Origin: an uncultured SAR86 cluster bacterium
GTDB lineage: Bacteria > Pseudomonadota > Gammaproteobacteria > Magnimaribacterales > D2472
Length of the DNA stretch: 64,000 nt
Direction of reading: 5' to 3'
Assembly (NCBI GenBank): GCA_902557705.1
Contig: CACEBI010000002.1
Coordinates: forward strand, 49,185 to 113,184
The position numbers and the translations under genes were made by a program. Below the pieces are notes generated by a model. It saw nothing but the letters and a program-made list of their open reading frames with translations. It was not told the DNA's origin and did no database searches. Of the stretch, positions 38,114 through 46,357 are shown piece by piece. Numbering within the stretch: the first letter of the stretch is position 1; every line of letters begins with the position of its first letter.

Positions 38114-40183
38114 GTGATTAAAAATAAACTTATTTGGTCTTTCGTTTGTGTCGTCCTAATTTCATGTGGCAACTCAACTTATGAACCACAAGAATATATA
38201 TCTACCAATCTTACTGATGAAAAGATTAATCTCAGCAAAGAAGTTTTTAAGAAGTTGAAAAAAGAACACTACATAAAGAATTTTGTTAAAGATGACTTTA
38301 ACAATAAATATATAGATGCATTAATTGAAAGGCTTGATGAAAATAAATTATATTTTCTTGAATCAGAAATAAAAAACTTCAAAGAAGAATCAAGCCAATA
38401 TTCAGGAAAATTTTTTGATATAGATTTGGCATACCTAATAATTAATTTATATTTTGAAAGGCTTGTAGACTTTTCTGAATTTCAAATAAAACTCATTGAA
38501 AAAGATTCATTTGATTTTACAAAAGATGAATTTATAGATATTTATTATGAAGACAACCAATGGCCTACATCTGAAGCTCATCTAAAAAATATATGGAGAA
38601 ATGAGACGAAAAATGATTTGCTTGTGGCATTAATGTCAGAAACATTGTCTGATGATCCAAATAAAGTTTTATTAAAAAGATATAAAAATAGAATTAGAAG
38701 AATTCAGCAACAAAAAGAAGAAGATATTTTTTCAATAGCTATAAATACTCTTAGTAATCAATTTGACCCACATTCATCATATTTATCTCCAAGATCAGTA
38801 GAAGATTTTGATATGAATATGAGTCTTAAGTTAGAGGGTATTGGCGCTCTATTAGGTGCTGATGATGACTATACAAAAATTGTTAGCCTGGTTCCTGGTG
38901 GCCCGGCTGAAAAGTCTGGAGAAATATTACCAGAGGATAAAATAACAAGAATAAGACAGATAGATACAGAAGATGAAGAATATGTTGATGTTGTAGGTTG
39001 GAGAATTGATGAAGTTGTAGATTTAATAAGAGGTGAGTCAGGAACTCAAGTTGAGATAGAGTTCATATCCTCTGATTCTGCAGATAGCACTAGAAAATTA
39101 GTGACTTTAACAAGAGAAGAGATAAAGCTTGAAGACAGAGCTGCTAAATCTAAAATTATAGAAACTAAAGAAGGAAATAAGATTGGAATAATAGATTTAC
39201 CCTCTTTCTATATTGATTTTAATGCCTATCAAAATAGAGATTCAGACTATAGAAGTAGTAGTAATGACGTAGAGGATATTCTTAAAAATTTTAATATTGA
39301 AGGTGTCGATGCTGTTATTTTAGATCTCAGAAATAATGGTGGTGGTGCATTAATCGAAGCTAATAAAATAGTTGGCTTGTTTGTGTCCTCTGGTCCAACA
39401 GTTCAAGTAAAACACAAGGCAGGCTATATTCAACCCTATGGTTCAAGCAAAGCTAAACAAGCATGGCAGAAACCGATGGCAGTTCTGGTTAACCGTTATT
39501 CAGCATCAGCCTCAGAGATAGTTGCTGGTGCAATACAAGACTATCAAAGGGGTATTGTGCTTGGTCAAAGAACATTTGGTAAAGGAACAGTTCAGAGCTT
39601 AGAAAGTATTTCAAAGGGTCAGGTTAAGATTACAGAATCAAAGTATTACCGTATTGATGGTTCTAGCACACAAAATAAAGGTGTGTTACCTGATATTGAA
39701 CTCCTTTCTACCTGGGATATTGAAACTGTTGGTGAAAGTTCATACCCAACCGCATTGGAATGGGATACTGTCAGACCATATAGGCATAAAAAATTTGACT
39801 TTGATGCTGATAAAGTTTTTGAAATAAAAAATCTTTATTCTCAAAGATTAACTACCAGTCCAAACTTAAAATATCTTGGAGAGGTAAGAGATAGATATTA
39901 CTTAAATAAAGATAAAAAACTTCTTAGTCTAAACTTAGAAACTAGAAAATCTGAAAAAGAAGCCAGAAAGGATTGGCTTCTGCAAATAGAAAATAAAAGA
40001 AGAGAGGGTCTTGGTCTAGAAATATTTTCAACCTATGAAGATTTAAATGAAAATAATAAAAAGAATGAAAATACAAATAATGATATTGATTTTAAACGAG
40101 ATTATTTACTAATAGAGTCTACTAATATCATTAATGATTATTTAAACTTAGATAAGAAATTGCTTGCCTCTAAAGTAGGATAA
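38114..40183 (+). CDS. prc: Tail-specific C-terminal processing protease (Prc/Tsp), predicted lipoprotein
   Basis: 689-residue S41 peptidase. The N-terminal signal has a lipobox VLISC with Cys18, so it should be lipid-anchored in the periplasm, unlike E. coli Prc. A long helical N-domain precedes a PDZ domain around residues 240-320 (GIGALLGADDDYTKIVSLVPGGPAEKSG overall, motif VPGGPAEKSG). The catalytic part has NRYSASASEIVAGAIQDY with the Ser and RTFGKGTVQ with the Lys. The start is GTG three bases after the preceding stop. It trims C-termini of periplasmic proteins and peptidoglycan hydrolases in other bacteria. Confidence 0.92.
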   Translation: MIKNKLIWSFVCVVLISCGNSTYEPQEYISTNLTDEKINLSKEVFKKLKKEHYIKNFVKDDFNNKYIDALIERLDENKLYFLESEIKNFKEESSQYSGKFFDIDLAYLIINLYFERLVDFSEFQIKLIEKDSFDFTKDEFIDIYYEDNQWPTSEAHLKNIWRNETKNDLLVALMSETLSDDPNKVLLKRYKNRIRRIQQQKEEDIFSIAINTLSNQFDPHSSYLSPRSVEDFDMNMSLKLEGIGALLGADDDYTKIVSLVPGGPAEKSGEILPEDKITRIRQIDTEDEEYVDVVGWRIDEVVDLIRGESGTQVEIEFISSDSADSTRKLVTLTREEIKLEDRAAKSKIIETKEGNKIGIIDLPSFYIDFNAYQNRDSDYRSSSNDVEDILKNFNIEGVDAVILDLRNNGGGALIEANKIVGLFVSSGPTVQVKHKAGYIQPYGSSKAKQAWQKPMAVLVNRYSASASEIVAGAIQDYQRGIVLGQRTFGKGTVQSLESISKGQVKITESKYYRIDGSSTQNKGVLPDIELLSTWDIETVGESSYPTALEWDTVRPYRHKKFDFDADKVFEIKNLYSQRLTTSPNLKYLGEVRDRYYLNKDKKLLSLNLETRKSEKEARKDWLLQIENKRREGLGLEIFSTYEDLNENNKKNENTNNDIDFKRDYLLIESTNIINDYLNLDKKLLASKVG

Positions 40184-40186
40184 ATT

Positions 40187-40999
40187 ATGAGAATTATATC
40201 TTTCAATATCAATAGTATTAGAGCTCGTCCACATCAACTTATCCATTTAAGAGACACTCTTGATCCTGATGTCATTGGGCTGCAAGAAACTAAAGTAAAT
40301 GATCCTGATTTTCCTTTAGATGTCATTGAAGAAATTGGTTACCATCCAGAATATTGGGGTCAAAAAGGTCACTACGGCGTAGCTATTCTTAGCAAAGAAA
40401 AACCTATCAAAACGGTAAAAGGTTTTAAAAAAGATACTCCTGAAGATCAAAAAAGGTTTATAGAGTGTACGTTTACAACAAAGGATTCTGAAATAACAAT
40501 TATGAATGGTTATTTCCCTCAAGGAGAAAATATCAATCATGAGACAAAATTTCCAAAGAAAATTAAATATTATGATGAATTAAAAAAGCACATCAAAGAA
40601 CTGCAAAAAACAAAAGAGAATTTAATTGTTATGGGTGATTTTAATGTAGCCCCCGAGGATATTGATATTGGAATTGGTGCTGAAAATGTAAAAAGATGGC
40701 TTCGCGATGGTAAGACGTCTTTTCAACCTCAAGAGCGAGAAATGTGGAATAGCATCAAGAACCTAGGCTTCATAGATTCATGGAGAAAAGAAAATCCTGA
40801 TGAATCATCTATTTATTCATGGTTTGATTACAGATCAAGAATGTTTGATGACAATCCAAAAAGAGGTCTAAGAATTGATCATATTATGGTTTCAAATAAC
40901 TTAACGCATGCGATATCTGGAACTGGAATCGATTATGATGCTAGAGCTATGGAGAAACCATCAGACCACTGCCCTGTCTGGGTTGATTTAGATATTTAA
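40187..40999 (+). CDS. xthA: Exodeoxyribonuclease III
   Basis: AP endonuclease/3'-5' exonuclease of 270 residues. Catalytic motifs are FNINSIRAR, LQETKV (metal-binding Glu), YFPQGEN, MGDFNVAPEDIDIG, RIDHIMVS and the terminal PSDHCPVW with the Asp-His pair. It lies 3 bases after prc and 8 before the GNAT gene, so it is probably cotranscribed. Confidence 0.96.
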   Translation: MRIISFNINSIRARPHQLIHLRDTLDPDVIGLQETKVNDPDFPLDVIEEIGYHPEYWGQKGHYGVAILSKEKPIKTVKGFKKDTPEDQKRFIECTFTTKDSEITIMNGYFPQGENINHETKFPKKIKYYDELKKHIKELQKTKENLIVMGDFNVAPEDIDIGIGAENVKRWLRDGKTSFQPQEREMWNSIKNLGFIDSWRKENPDESSIYSWFDYRSRMFDDNPKRGLRIDHIMVSNNLTHAISGTGIDYDARAMEKPSDHCPVWVDLDI

Positions 41000-41007
41000 T
41001 CATTTTA

Positions 41008-41451
41008 ATGATGGATCAAATTGAAATCAGATCCCCAAAAACTGAAGCAGAATGGAAAAAATATGATGATTTTAGATGGGAAATTTTACGAAAGCCTCTA
41101 AATATACCTCACATCCCCCTAAAAGATGATCTTGAGGATAGCAGCTATCATTTTATGGCAATAACATCATTAAATGAGATTGTGGCCTGTGGAAGATTGC
41201 ATATGAATAATGATAAAGAAGCTCAAATAAGATATATGGGTGTATCTAAAAATATAAGAAGAATGGGTTTGGGGTCACTAATTGTTGATCGATTAGAAAA
41301 TCAAGCTAAGGTCCTTGGAGCGAGTAGTATTACATTAAATGCTAGAAACGTTGCCTTAGATTTCTATAAATCACATGGATATAAAGCGATTGAACCATAT
41401 CAATCTGATACAAATATACCTCATACCAGAATGGAGAAATTATTAACCTAA
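41008..41451 (+). CDS. GNAT family N-acetyltransferase (ElaA/YjcF-like)
   Basis: 147-residue acetyltransferase with the acetyl-CoA loop RRMGLGSLIVDRLE (motif A, R/Q-x-x-G-x-G/A) and TLNARNVALDFYKSHGY near the C-terminus. The N-terminal WKKYDDFRWEILRKPL resembles the ElaA/YjcF subgroup. Target unknown. Two adjacent ATG codons open the frame. The stop abuts the convergent tadA stop. Confidence 0.82.
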   Translation: MMDQIEIRSPKTEAEWKKYDDFRWEILRKPLNIPHIPLKDDLEDSSYHFMAITSLNEIVACGRLHMNNDKEAQIRYMGVSKNIRRMGLGSLIVDRLENQAKVLGASSITLNARNVALDFYKSHGYKAIEPYQSDTNIPHTRMEKLLT

Positions 41452-41907
41452 CTATCTTTTAGTTTTGAAAAATTTCTTTAATAAGTTTGAGCTTTCATTC
41501 TGCAACAAGCCATATTTATATGATGTTTTATGATTGAACTTAATCCTTTCATATATGTTATCAATTGAAATAATGCTCCCAGTCTTAGGCTCAGGTGCCG
41601 CAAATATAACCTCATCAATTCTTGCATCAATTATTGCTTTCGCACACATGTGACATGGCTCTAAAGTTACATACATTTTTGCATTATTAAGTCTGTAATT
41701 ATTTGTATTTTTTGAAGCGTCAATAATTGCATTTATTTCAGCATGAGAAGTTACGTTGATAGTGTTTATAACCTTATTATGACCAGATCCTATTACTGCA
41801 TTATCTTTGACAATGATTGCACCAACTGGTACTTCATTATCATTGAATGATAGCTGAGCCTCATCTAACGCCATCTTCATAAATGACCTGTCTTGGTCAG
41901 AAAACAT
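41452..41907 (-). CDS. tadA: tRNA-specific adenosine deaminase
   Basis: Deaminates A34 to inosine in tRNA-Arg(ACG). The zinc deaminase motif is HAEINAI (His/Glu) and PCHMCAKAIID (two Cys ligands), with VPVGAIIV near the N-terminus. The 151-residue length is normal. It is one base from the upstream CIA30-like gene and end-to-end with the GNAT gene. Confidence 0.93.
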   Translation of the reverse strand: MFSDQDRSFMKMALDEAQLSFNDNEVPVGAIIVKDNAVIGSGHNKVINTINVTSHAEINAIIDASKNTNNYRLNNAKMYVTLEPCHMCAKAIIDARIDEVIFAAPEPKTGSIISIDNIYERIKFNHKTSYKYGLLQNESSNLLKKFFKTKR

Positions 41908-41908
41908 T

Positions 41909-42439
41909 TTAGTAAAGCTCTATTTGAGCTAAATCAAGTTCAGCTTGAAAGTCTTTACCATATGCTGCAATGGCAATCGTTCTTATTTTTGAAATATTCA
42001 TCTTCTTTGGCATGTAAAAGTTAGATTTCTTAAACACAGAAAATGGGATTTCAATAGTTGACCATTCATCTCCTGGGGTGAATGATGCAATATACCTATC
42101 CCAAGGGAATCTACTTGATGGCGTTCTTATCCAAACGTAATAAGCGTCATTTGTACCTCTGACTTTAATCTTAATTCCGCTGTATTCTTCTGCATTGAAT
42201 GGAAAACGAATAACAGATTGTATAAAACCACCATTATTTGCAGTGCTAACAGTCCCCTCAAGTCTATAAAATTTTTCTTCGCCCTCTTCGACCTCATAAA
42301 AATTAACTTCAGATATTCCACCCATTACATTATCAGAAATGGCGCTCCAATTAGCTCTTTTGTCATCTAAATTATCAATAATCATAGAAAAGGTATTATT
42401 TCCAAATATTAGCAATACTAATAAGTATAAATTTTTCAT
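41909..42439 (-). CDS. CIA30-family (NADH:ubiquinone oxidoreductase assembly factor-like) exported protein
   Basis: 176-residue beta-rich protein with an N-terminal signal peptide (about residues 1-18) and the CIA30 core: WSAISDNVMGGISEV, NNGGFIQSVIRFPF, GDEWSTIEIPFSVF and a C-terminal IRTIAIAAYGK. In mitochondria the family assists complex I assembly; in bacteria many members are secreted galactose-binding-like proteins with unknown roles. The start codon overlaps the stop of the GcvT-like gene (TAATG). Confidence 0.8.
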   Translation of the reverse strand: MKNLYLLVLLIFGNNTFSMIIDNLDDKRANWSAISDNVMGGISEVNFYEVEEGEEKFYRLEGTVSTANNGGFIQSVIRFPFNAEEYSGIKIKVRGTNDAYYVWIRTPSSRFPWDRYIASFTPGDEWSTIEIPFSVFKKSNFYMPKKMNISKIRTIAIAAYGKDFQAELDLAQIELY

Positions 42440-43593
42440 TAATCTAGATTAGTACTTTTTTCAGCAGGAAACCATGGCAATTCATGAACTTGTGCATTTA
42501 AATGTGCTTTGGGTGACTCTATTACTAAAGGTGTGCCTGGTTCAACAAAATTAATATCAATGATAGCGAGGCCAATATTTTTCTTAAGTCTTGGTGAAAA
42601 AAAGCATCTAGAAAGCCTTCCAATTTTTTTATGATTTTCATCAAATACTGGCCAAAAATTTTCAGGCACCTTTTGTATTGGATCACCATCTATTTCTACT
42701 CCAACCAATTTTTCTGAGATACCCTCCGATTTAATTTTCTTTAAAGCTTCTTTACCAATGAAATCAATGTCTTGATCTAGGTCTACAAGTCTATCCAACC
42801 CAATAGTAAAAGGATTATGTTCACGACCAAAATCACTTTGGTAGGACAGTAATCCTCCCTCAATGGTTCTTATTGTATTTGGAGCAATAACAGCTCCATT
42901 AAACTCTTTTGCCGCTTCATGCACTATTTCAAATAATTCATCACCCTTTTTTCTATCCTGTAGATATAATTCATAGCTAAGTTCGCCACTCCAACCAGTT
43001 CGAGCAATGACCATAGGTATGTTATTTAAAGATGTTTCTCTGGCCTTGTAATAACCCAGATCATCATGGATACCATTAAATAGTTTTTGGATTAATTTTC
43101 CAGCTTTTGGGCCGCTAATTTGAAGAGGAGAAACGTCTGGTTCATGTATATCTACATCCATACCAGAATTAATTGCTATACCCTGTAGCCAAAGCAAGAT
43201 ATCACCATCTCCAGGAGAAACCCAAAATTTATTTGGCTCAAGCCTTAGCAAACATGCATCATTAATAATCCCACCATTTTTATCAGTTAGAACAATATAT
43301 TTACAGTCACCGATGTCGCATTTTGATAAATTTCTTGGGTTTATATATCTAATAAAGTTATAAGCATCAGGACCAGAAACTTCAACTTGTCTCTCTGCAG
43401 CAAAATCACCAAAAGTAACATCATTTATCAAACTGTTATATTCACTTTCAGGTCCAGAAAAGGCAGTTGGCAAATACATCCTGTTATATATGGTAAATCC
43501 GGTAACTCCATACTTAATTGTTGAATCGAAATAAGGTGATTTTCTTATTCTTGATCCAATTCCAATTAACAGAGGTAACTTAGTTTCTTTCAT
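42439..43593 (-). CDS. GcvT/DmdA-like tetrahydrofolate-dependent aminomethyltransferase
   Basis: Folate-binding GcvT fold, 384 residues from the ATG at 43593. I prefer this start because GGGGAGA sits just upstream at a proper distance; an upstream in-frame start at 43629 lacks this support. AERQVEVSGPDAYNFIRYI, SPLQISGPKAGKLI, IRTIEGGLLSYQSD and VGVEIDGDPI are close to what I recall of DMSP demethylase DmdA. But the SKQGG-type element of DmdA is replaced by TGWSGELSYELYL. So a demethylase/methyltransferase on a small methylated compound is likely; DMSP as substrate is doubtful. Confidence 0.72.
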   Translation of the reverse strand: MKETKLPLLIGIGSRIRKSPYFDSTIKYGVTGFTIYNRMYLPTAFSGPESEYNSLINDVTFGDFAAERQVEVSGPDAYNFIRYINPRNLSKCDIGDCKYIVLTDKNGGIINDACLLRLEPNKFWVSPGDGDILLWLQGIAINSGMDVDIHEPDVSPLQISGPKAGKLIQKLFNGIHDDLGYYKARETSLNNIPMVIARTGWSGELSYELYLQDRKKGDELFEIVHEAAKEFNGAVIAPNTIRTIEGGLLSYQSDFGREHNPFTIGLDRLVDLDQDIDFIGKEALKKIKSEGISEKLVGVEIDGDPIQKVPENFWPVFDENHKKIGRLSRCFFSPRLKKNIGLAIIDINFVEPGTPLVIESPKAHLNAQVHELPWFPAEKSTNLD

Positions 43594-43699
43594 TAGTTTT
43601 CTCCCCAGAAAAAGATATTTTAATCTCAAAATATTAGTTACGTAAACGCATTATTGAGCAATTTAAAAAATAATATATGATAAAGATTAGGGGCAAATT

Positions 43700-44797
43700 A
43701 TGGGGAAAAAAAGATTCTTTGATGACAGGCTCAAGTACTTGTCATTTATTCAAAATACCAGTGAAAAAAGAGCTATATCTATGGAGCTAGCTCCTTATAT
43801 AGCATCTATGCCAAAAAATAGAACTTTTTTAAGAATTCTTGATGCTGGAACTGGCGATGGAACTATTAAATCTAATGTTATTAAAACATTCCATAAACAT
43901 CATCCATACACTTCATTGTTAATTACAGGTAAAGAAATAAGCTATGAGGATTTAAAAAATACTCTTGAAAAAATGCCTGATAGGTTTGTAGAGCATCCAA
44001 ACTTATTGGTGACTATGACTAATGTAAAGTTTGCTGAGCTTGGTCATATCGAGAACAATAATAAAATTAAGAATAAAAAAGTTAAAACCTATACCCTAAT
44101 TCTTAAAGAAGATAATTCTTATGATTTTCATGATCAAATTAATAAATTAAATAACTTTATTAAAAAATACTGGGGTATTGAAATTGATAATAAATCACGA
44201 ACTTCATACGCTTATCCTTGCATAATAAGAATTTATAGAGAAGATCATAAAAGATATCTTGAACCGTTCCTAGATAATGATTATGAAAATAATAATTATG
44301 ATTTAATTATCGCCTCACAGGCATATAGAGCGGCATCATTAGTAAAAACTAAAGTAAATAATGTAATTGCTCCTTTAATGAGATTATTGAACAAATCAGG
44401 AAGATTGCTTGTAACACATTCATGTGGAGGTGATACAGTAGAAAAAATTATCAGGGTTGCATGGAAAGACAAAGATCCCTTCCCTAATAATGCAAAAGAT
44501 ATTATTGAGTACCTAAAAAATAATCCGGTGGGTGAAAATAATAAATACTCTTATTCAAAACCAAAATTTTATACCTTTAACTTTAAAAGGAGTCCTGATC
44601 AAACAGTTTCCGAGTTATTTGGTCATGGCGTAGATGCCAAATGGGCAAACATATTGTATATAGGCCAAATTCCTGAAAAAGAAATTCAAGAAATAGAAAA
44701 ATCACCTGCAAATCAAAAAAAAATCAAGACTGCTATTAGCAAAGAAGATAAAATGTACTTTAAGAACGAAATTTTTAGCATTAAAAAAATCAGATAA
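43700..44797 (+). CDS. SAM-dependent methyltransferase of unknown target (cassette gene 1)
   Basis: The 365-residue protein has a class I methyltransferase motif I at residues 47-54 (LDAGTGDG) and a strand-helix region YDLIIASQAYRAASLV followed by SGRLLVTHSCGGDTVEKI. Between them lies an insertion of about 100 Lys- and Asn-rich residues. It does not match a methyltransferase I can name. It is followed 2 bases later by a kinase and then a nucleotidylyltransferase, forming a three-gene unit. A GGGGC sequence precedes the ATG as a possible ribosome site. Confidence 0.72.
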   Translation: MGKKRFFDDRLKYLSFIQNTSEKRAISMELAPYIASMPKNRTFLRILDAGTGDGTIKSNVIKTFHKHHPYTSLLITGKEISYEDLKNTLEKMPDRFVEHPNLLVTMTNVKFAELGHIENNNKIKNKKVKTYTLILKEDNSYDFHDQINKLNNFIKKYWGIEIDNKSRTSYAYPCIIRIYREDHKRYLEPFLDNDYENNNYDLIIASQAYRAASLVKTKVNNVIAPLMRLLNKSGRLLVTHSCGGDTVEKIIRVAWKDKDPFPNNAKDIIEYLKNNPVGENNKYSYSKPKFYTFNFKRSPDQTVSELFGHGVDAKWANILYIGQIPEKEIQEIEKSPANQKKIKTAISKEDKMYFKNEIFSIKKIR

Positions 44798-44799
44798 TT

Positions 44800-45210
44800 A
44801 TGAAAATCTTAATCATGGGTCTTCCAGGAAGTGGTAAAACCTATTTAGCTGAACGCCTTCAGCCCCTTATAGACGCTGCTTGGTATAACGCTGACGTTGT
44901 TAGAAATATGGCAAATGATTGGGATTTCTCTTCTGAAGGAAGAATTAGACAAAGCATGAGAATGAAGACTTTTGCAGACTTTGAAAAAAGCAATAACAGA
45001 TACGTTATATGCGATTTTGTTTGTCCTACTGTTGAAACTAGAGCAAACTTTGAACCTGATATAACAATATGGATGAATACAATATCTGAAGGCAGGTTTG
45101 AGGATACCAATCAAATGTTTGAAGAACCAAAAGAGGTTAATTTTCATATTACTGAAATGAATGACACCAATCATCACAACATAGCTAAGGAGATATTAAA
45201 AAATGTTTGA
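44800..45210 (+). CDS. APS-kinase-like P-loop kinase (cassette gene 2)
   Basis: The 136-residue protein has a Walker A GLPGSGKT at residues 7-14. YNADVVRNMANDWDFS then stands where APS kinase has its DGDNVR substrate motif, and a downstream block IWMNTISEGRFEDTN is also present. It is shorter than CysC (about 200). CysC makes PAPS, but the altered substrate motif suggests another small molecule. It overlaps the nucleotidylyltransferase gene by 8 bases, pointing to tight coupling. I recall similar kinase-transferase pairs in marine phages and SAR11, but could not check. Confidence 0.72.
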   Translation: MKILIMGLPGSGKTYLAERLQPLIDAAWYNADVVRNMANDWDFSSEGRIRQSMRMKTFADFEKSNNRYVICDFVCPTVETRANFEPDITIWMNTISEGRFEDTNQMFEEPKEVNFHITEMNDTNHHNIAKEILKNV

Positions 45211-45595
45211 TTGGAAAAAACCAACTGTTCAAATGCTTGGCAGATGGCAACCATGGCACCAAGGCCATCAAGAACTATTTAAAAGATGTGTTGCAAAAAC
45301 TGGTCAAGTCATTATTCAAGTGAGAGATGTTCAAGGATCATCTGGTGGAATTGGTCAAGAGGACAATCCTTTTGATTGGGAAACCGTTTGTGAAAGTATA
45401 GAAGAAGGTTTATCTAAGGATGGGTTTAAGAAAGGTGTGGACTATGAAATTATGCTTGTTCCAAACATAGTAAATATTTCTTATGGTCGTGGTGTTGGTT
45501 ATGTTTTTGAAGAAGAAGTTTTTGAAGATTCAATAACCAATATAAGTGCAACAAAAATAAGGGAAAAATTAAGGCAAGACGGTGAGCTAGAGTAG
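45203..45595 (+). CDS. HxGH-family nucleotidylyltransferase (cassette gene 3)
   Basis: The 130-residue protein has a Rossmann-like nucleotidylyltransferase motif GRWQPWHQGH (HxGH at residues 19-22) and the second signature ISATKIR (114-120). These bind NTP phosphates in cytidylyl- and adenylyltransferases such as NadM, CoaD and TagD. It is small for an NMN adenylyltransferase. With the kinase before it, it could activate a phosphorylated compound as an NDP derivative. The 3' end overlaps convergent arsC-like gene by 9 bases. Confidence 0.75.
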   Translation: MFDWKKPTVQMLGRWQPWHQGHQELFKRCVAKTGQVIIQVRDVQGSSGGIGQEDNPFDWETVCESIEEGLSKDGFKKGVDYEIMLVPNIVNISYGRGVGYVFEEEVFEDSITNISATKIREKLRQDGELE

Positions 45596-45937
45596 TTCTA
45601 AAACATTTTCAGGCGGCCTTCCTAAAATAGCTCTGTGTCCCTTAATTACAATAGGTCTTTCAATTAATTTAGGATGTTTAATCATATAGTCAATAATATC
45701 ATCATCAGATAAATTATCTTCTTCTAGATTGTTGTCTTTATAGTCCTGCTCGCTTGTTCTTAAAATATCTCTTGGTTTAAGAGATAACTTTTTTAAAACA
45801 TCCTTAATTAGAGATACATCTAGATCTGCCTCAAGATAGTTAATAATTTCAATATCACAATTACTGTCTTGAAGTATTTGAAGAGCTTGTCTTGATTTGC
45901 TGCATCTTGAATTATGAAAAATCTTGAATGCGCTCAT
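45587..45937 (-). CDS. ArsC-family glutaredoxin-type reductase
   Basis: 116-residue ArsC/Spx-like thioredoxin-fold protein. The active-site cysteine is in HNSRCSKSRQAL; DILRTSEQDYKDNN and ERPIVIKGHRAILGRPPE hold the conserved arginines. This fits the glutaredoxin-dependent arsenate reductase subgroup, but no ars operon or ArsR site is near, so housekeeping redox function is possible. It is 1 base from the next gene upstream. Confidence 0.82.
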   Translation of the reverse strand: MSAFKIFHNSRCSKSRQALQILQDSNCDIEIINYLEADLDVSLIKDVLKKLSLKPRDILRTSEQDYKDNNLEEDNLSDDDIIDYMIKHPKLIERPIVIKGHRAILGRPPENVLELL

Positions 45938-46357
45938 TTATTTTAATTGCTTTAGCATATCTTGCATTTTTTCATGAATGATATTTACAGCCTGAAGAGG
46001 TCTTATCATGACTTTAAATTCAATAATTTTCCCTTCATCATTAAAAGTAATAATATCAACGCCGTTAACATATTTGCCATCAATCTGGGTTTCAAACTCT
46101 AATACAGCTTGATTGCCGTCCAAAACTTCTTTTGTATACTTAAAACTAGATTCTTCAAGAGTTCCATCTTTAGATTGGTCGCCACCAAATGTATTTCCAG
46201 CTGCCATAAGATATAAAGCTGTAAGCTCTTTTCCTCTTTGCGGAGAAAAAACTATAGGAGAATAAAAACTAACATCATCATCCAAGAGCTCATCAAATCC
46301 TCCAGGATAATCTCCCTTTATAAGATCATGCCATTTTTTGATATTCTTTTTGATCAT
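45938..46357 (-). CDS. NTF2/SnoaL-like fold protein
   Basis: 139-residue protein with an alpha+beta cone pattern: WHDLIKGDYPGGFDELLDDDVSFYSP, a middle YLMAAGNTFGG, and terminal ITFNDEGKIIEFKVMIRPLQAV typical of SnoaL/nuclear transport factor 2 superfamily members. It may be an isomerase/hydratase or a non-catalytic binding protein. Its start overlaps the stop of the upstream reductase-like gene by one base, suggesting joint expression. Confidence 0.72.
   Translation of the reverse strand: MIKKNIKKWHDLIKGDYPGGFDELLDDDVSFYSPIVFSPQRGKELTALYLMAAGNTFGGDQSKDGTLEESSFKYTKEVLDGNQAVLEFETQIDGKYVNGVDIITFNDEGKIIEFKVMIRPLQAVNIIHEKMQDMLKQLK

Noticed and set aside
44800..45595. Standard PAPS synthesis (ATP sulfurylase plus APS kinase)
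   Set aside because: The transferase is only 130 residues with NadM/CoaD-like motifs and the kinase lacks the DGDNVR motif, so sulfate activation is not supported.
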